This document shows positions 29,960-31,344 of a stretch of 31,344 bases of DNA, one piece after another; the first letter of the stretch is position 1; each line of letters opens with the position of its first letter. Source of the DNA: an uncultured Dysosmobacter sp. Lineage in GTDB: Bacteria; Bacillota; Clostridia; Oscillospirales; Oscillospiraceae. The stretch spans positions 1-31,344 of the forward strand of contig CAKSVQ010000015.1 of assembly GCA_934504065.1 (NCBI GenBank), given 5' to 3'. Below the pieces are notes generated by a model. The model ran no database searches and was not told where the DNA came from. It worked only from the letters and a program-made list of their open reading frames with translations. A program made the translations under genes and the position numbers.

Positions 29960-31344
29960 ATGATGCAGAATCGAACCCATACCTGCGGAGAGCTGCGCCT
30001 TGGCGACGCAGGCAAGCAGGTCAAGATCTCCGGCTGGATGGAGAACGTCCGGGTCGTCTCCTCCTCCCTCGCCTTTGTGGTGGTGCGGGATTTTTACGGC
30101 ACCACGCAGGTGGTGGCGGAGACCGAGGACATGGTGAACACCTTTAAGTCCATCAACAAGGAATCCACCATTTCCGTGGAGGGCGTTGTCCGGGAGCGGG
30201 ACAGCAAGACCGACAAAATGGCCACCGGAGAGATCGAGATCGTGCCCGCCAGGGTGGAGGTGCTGGGCCGCTGCCGCTATAATGAGCTGCCCTTCCCCAT
30301 CAACCGCAGCCGGGAAGCCGACGAGGCCCAGCGGCTGAAATACCGCTATCTGGACCTGCGCAACCCCGCCGTGAAGAAGAACATCGTGCTGCGGTGCAAC
30401 GTGGTGGCCGCCCTGCGGCAGGCCATGACCGCCCACGGCTTTTTGGAGATCACCACTCCCATCCTGACCGCCTCTTCTCCCGAGGGCGCCCGGGACTATC
30501 TGGTGCCCGCCCGGAACCACCCCGGCAAGTTCTATGCCCTACCTCAGGCCCCCCAGCAGTTCAAGCAGCTGCTGATGACCTCCGGCTTTGACCGTTATTT
30601 CCAGATCGCCCCCTGCTTCCGGGATGAAGACGCCCGGGCCGACCGCAGCCCCGGCGAATTCTACCAGCTGGATATGGAGATGGCCTTTGCCTCGCAGGAG
30701 GACGTGTTCGCCGTGCTGGAGGACGTGCTGCCCCCCATCTTCGCCAAATACGGCGCTTACGACCGGGCCAGCGGCGCACCCTTCACCCGCATCCCCTATG
30801 TGGAAGCCATGGAAAAATACGGCTCGGACAAACCCGACCTGCGCATCGACCTGACCGTGCAGGATGTGACCAAAACGCTGGGCGGCTGCGGCTTCGGCCC
30901 CTTCGAGGGCAGCCGGGTCAAGGCCGTGGTGGTCAGCGACTTCCACGAGACCCGCAAGTTTATCGACAAGACCCTTGCCGAGGTGGAGGTCGTCTCCGGC
31001 GGCAAGCCCTACTGGTTCCGTCTGGACGAAAACGGCGAGATCGTGGGCGGCATCGCCAAGTTCGTCCAGCCCATCAAAGAGCAAGTGGTCGCCGCGCTGG
31101 GCCTCAAGCCCAACGATTTCGTGGCCCTCTCCGCCGGAAAGCTGACGCAGGCCCAGAAGACCGCCGGCGTGCTGGTGAAAACGCTGGGCGCCGCCGTTCC
31201 CGGCCACATGGACAAGGAACAGTACGCCTTCTGCTGGATCGTGGACTTCCCCATGTATGAGATCGGCGAGGAATCCGGCGAGCTGGAATTCTGCCACAAC
31301 CCGTTCTCCATGCCCTCCGGCGGTCTGGAGGTCCTGCTGAAGGC
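29960..31344 (+). CDS. aspS: Aspartyl-tRNA synthetase, 5' part (3' end outside window)
   Basis: Class II synthetase that charges tRNA-Asp. About 461 codons are visible and the frame is open at the right edge. The N-terminal OB-fold anticodon-binding domain (to about residue 105) is atypical: GWMENVRVVSSSLAFVVVRD replaces the common GWVxRRRDxGG pattern. The catalytic core has RYLDLRNP, SPEGARDYLVPAR, LPQAPQQFKQLLM, and motif 2 FQIAPCFRDEDARADRSPGE. A bacterial-type insertion domain follows (GSDKPDLRIDL). HNPFSMP stands where many bacterial enzymes have HHPFTAP. It starts with two adjacent ATGs (29960, 29963) after gaaagga; either could be used. It completes hisS-orf-aspS. Confidence 0.95.
   Translation, partial: MMQNRTHTCGELRLGDAGKQVKISGWMENVRVVSSSLAFVVVRDFYGTTQVVAETEDMVNTFKSINKESTISVEGVVRERDSKTDKMATGEIEIVPARVEVLGRCRYNELPFPINRSREADEAQRLKYRYLDLRNPAVKKNIVLRCNVVAALRQAMTAHGFLEITTPILTASSPEGARDYLVPARNHPGKFYALPQAPQQFKQLLMTSGFDRYFQIAPCFRDEDARADRSPGEFYQLDMEMAFASQEDVFAVLEDVLPPIFAKYGAYDRASGAPFTRIPYVEAMEKYGSDKPDLRIDLTVQDVTKTLGGCGFGPFEGSRVKAVVVSDFHETRKFIDKTLAEVEVVSGGKPYWFRLDENGEIVGGIAKFVQPIKEQVVAALGLKPNDFVALSAGKLTQAQKTAGVLVKTLGAAVPGHMDKEQYAFCWIVDFPMYEIGEESGELEFCHNPFSMPSGGLEVLLK

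Overview
The window is an origin-proximal-type stretch of a GC-rich, low-redundancy chromosome from a Clostridia-class Firmicute, most likely an Oscillospiraceae/Ruminococcaceae gut anaerobe. The reasons are the DnaD plus DnaI-type helicase-loading pair, a T-box leader, DUF1836 and DegV proteins, Gram-positive sigma-A promoters (often with an extended -10 TG), strong aaaggagg ribosome binding sites, and the co-occurrence of mnmE, rsmG, parA, parB and parS. The organism is inferred from gene content only. No rRNA, tRNA, CRISPR array, transposase or phage gene was seen.

Layout. 1-2029: 3' part of ileS. 2030-2388: a gene-free stretch holding five or more stem-loops and ending in a classical terminator. 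2389-3762: mnmE. 3878-7255: a four-gene run (DUF1836 regulator, DegV, prmA, BASS-family transporter) behind a strong promoter with an inverted repeat over its -35 box, ending in a terminator. 7395-8192: a Noc/ParB-like gene. 8324-10093: a VanW-family cell-surface protein. 10188-12107: dnaD and dnaI-like genes on the minus strand, the only minus-strand genes, closed by a convergent bidirectional terminator. 12344-14742: zapA overlapping a U32 peptidase-family gene. 14813-21368: dut, maf, mreC, mreD, mrdA (PBP2) and a GH13 glycosidase. 21335-23741: three parS sites around parA, parB and an unknown membrane-anchored coiled-coil gene. 23771-26377: serS, mscL, rsmG. 26481-27666: an orphan MinD-like ATPase and a methylglyoxal-synthase-like gene. 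27663-31344: a T-box-controlled hisS, a small membrane-anchored unknown, and aspS, which runs off the end.

How the genes work together. The window is dominated by the cell-cycle and envelope machinery of a rod-shaped cell: chromosome segregation (ParA, ParB, parS), possible nucleoid occlusion (Noc-like), Z-ring support (ZapA), elongasome (MreC, MreD, PBP2), helicase loading (DnaD, DnaI), and a relic of the clostridial mre-mrd-min-mgs arrangement that seems split by the glycosidase-parAB-serS-mscL-rsmG block. Translation genes (ileS, serS, hisS, aspS, mnmE, rsmG, prmA) are interleaved.

The points most worth a second look are these: a methylglyoxal-synthase-like protein in which the catalytic aspartate is replaced by serine; a perfect 38-bp palindrome with parS at its centre that also looks like a transcription terminator; a T-box in front of hisS whose specifier reads as an Asp codon; an unknown membrane coiled-coil protein locked between parB and a parS site; and the hairpin-array intergenic region after ileS.
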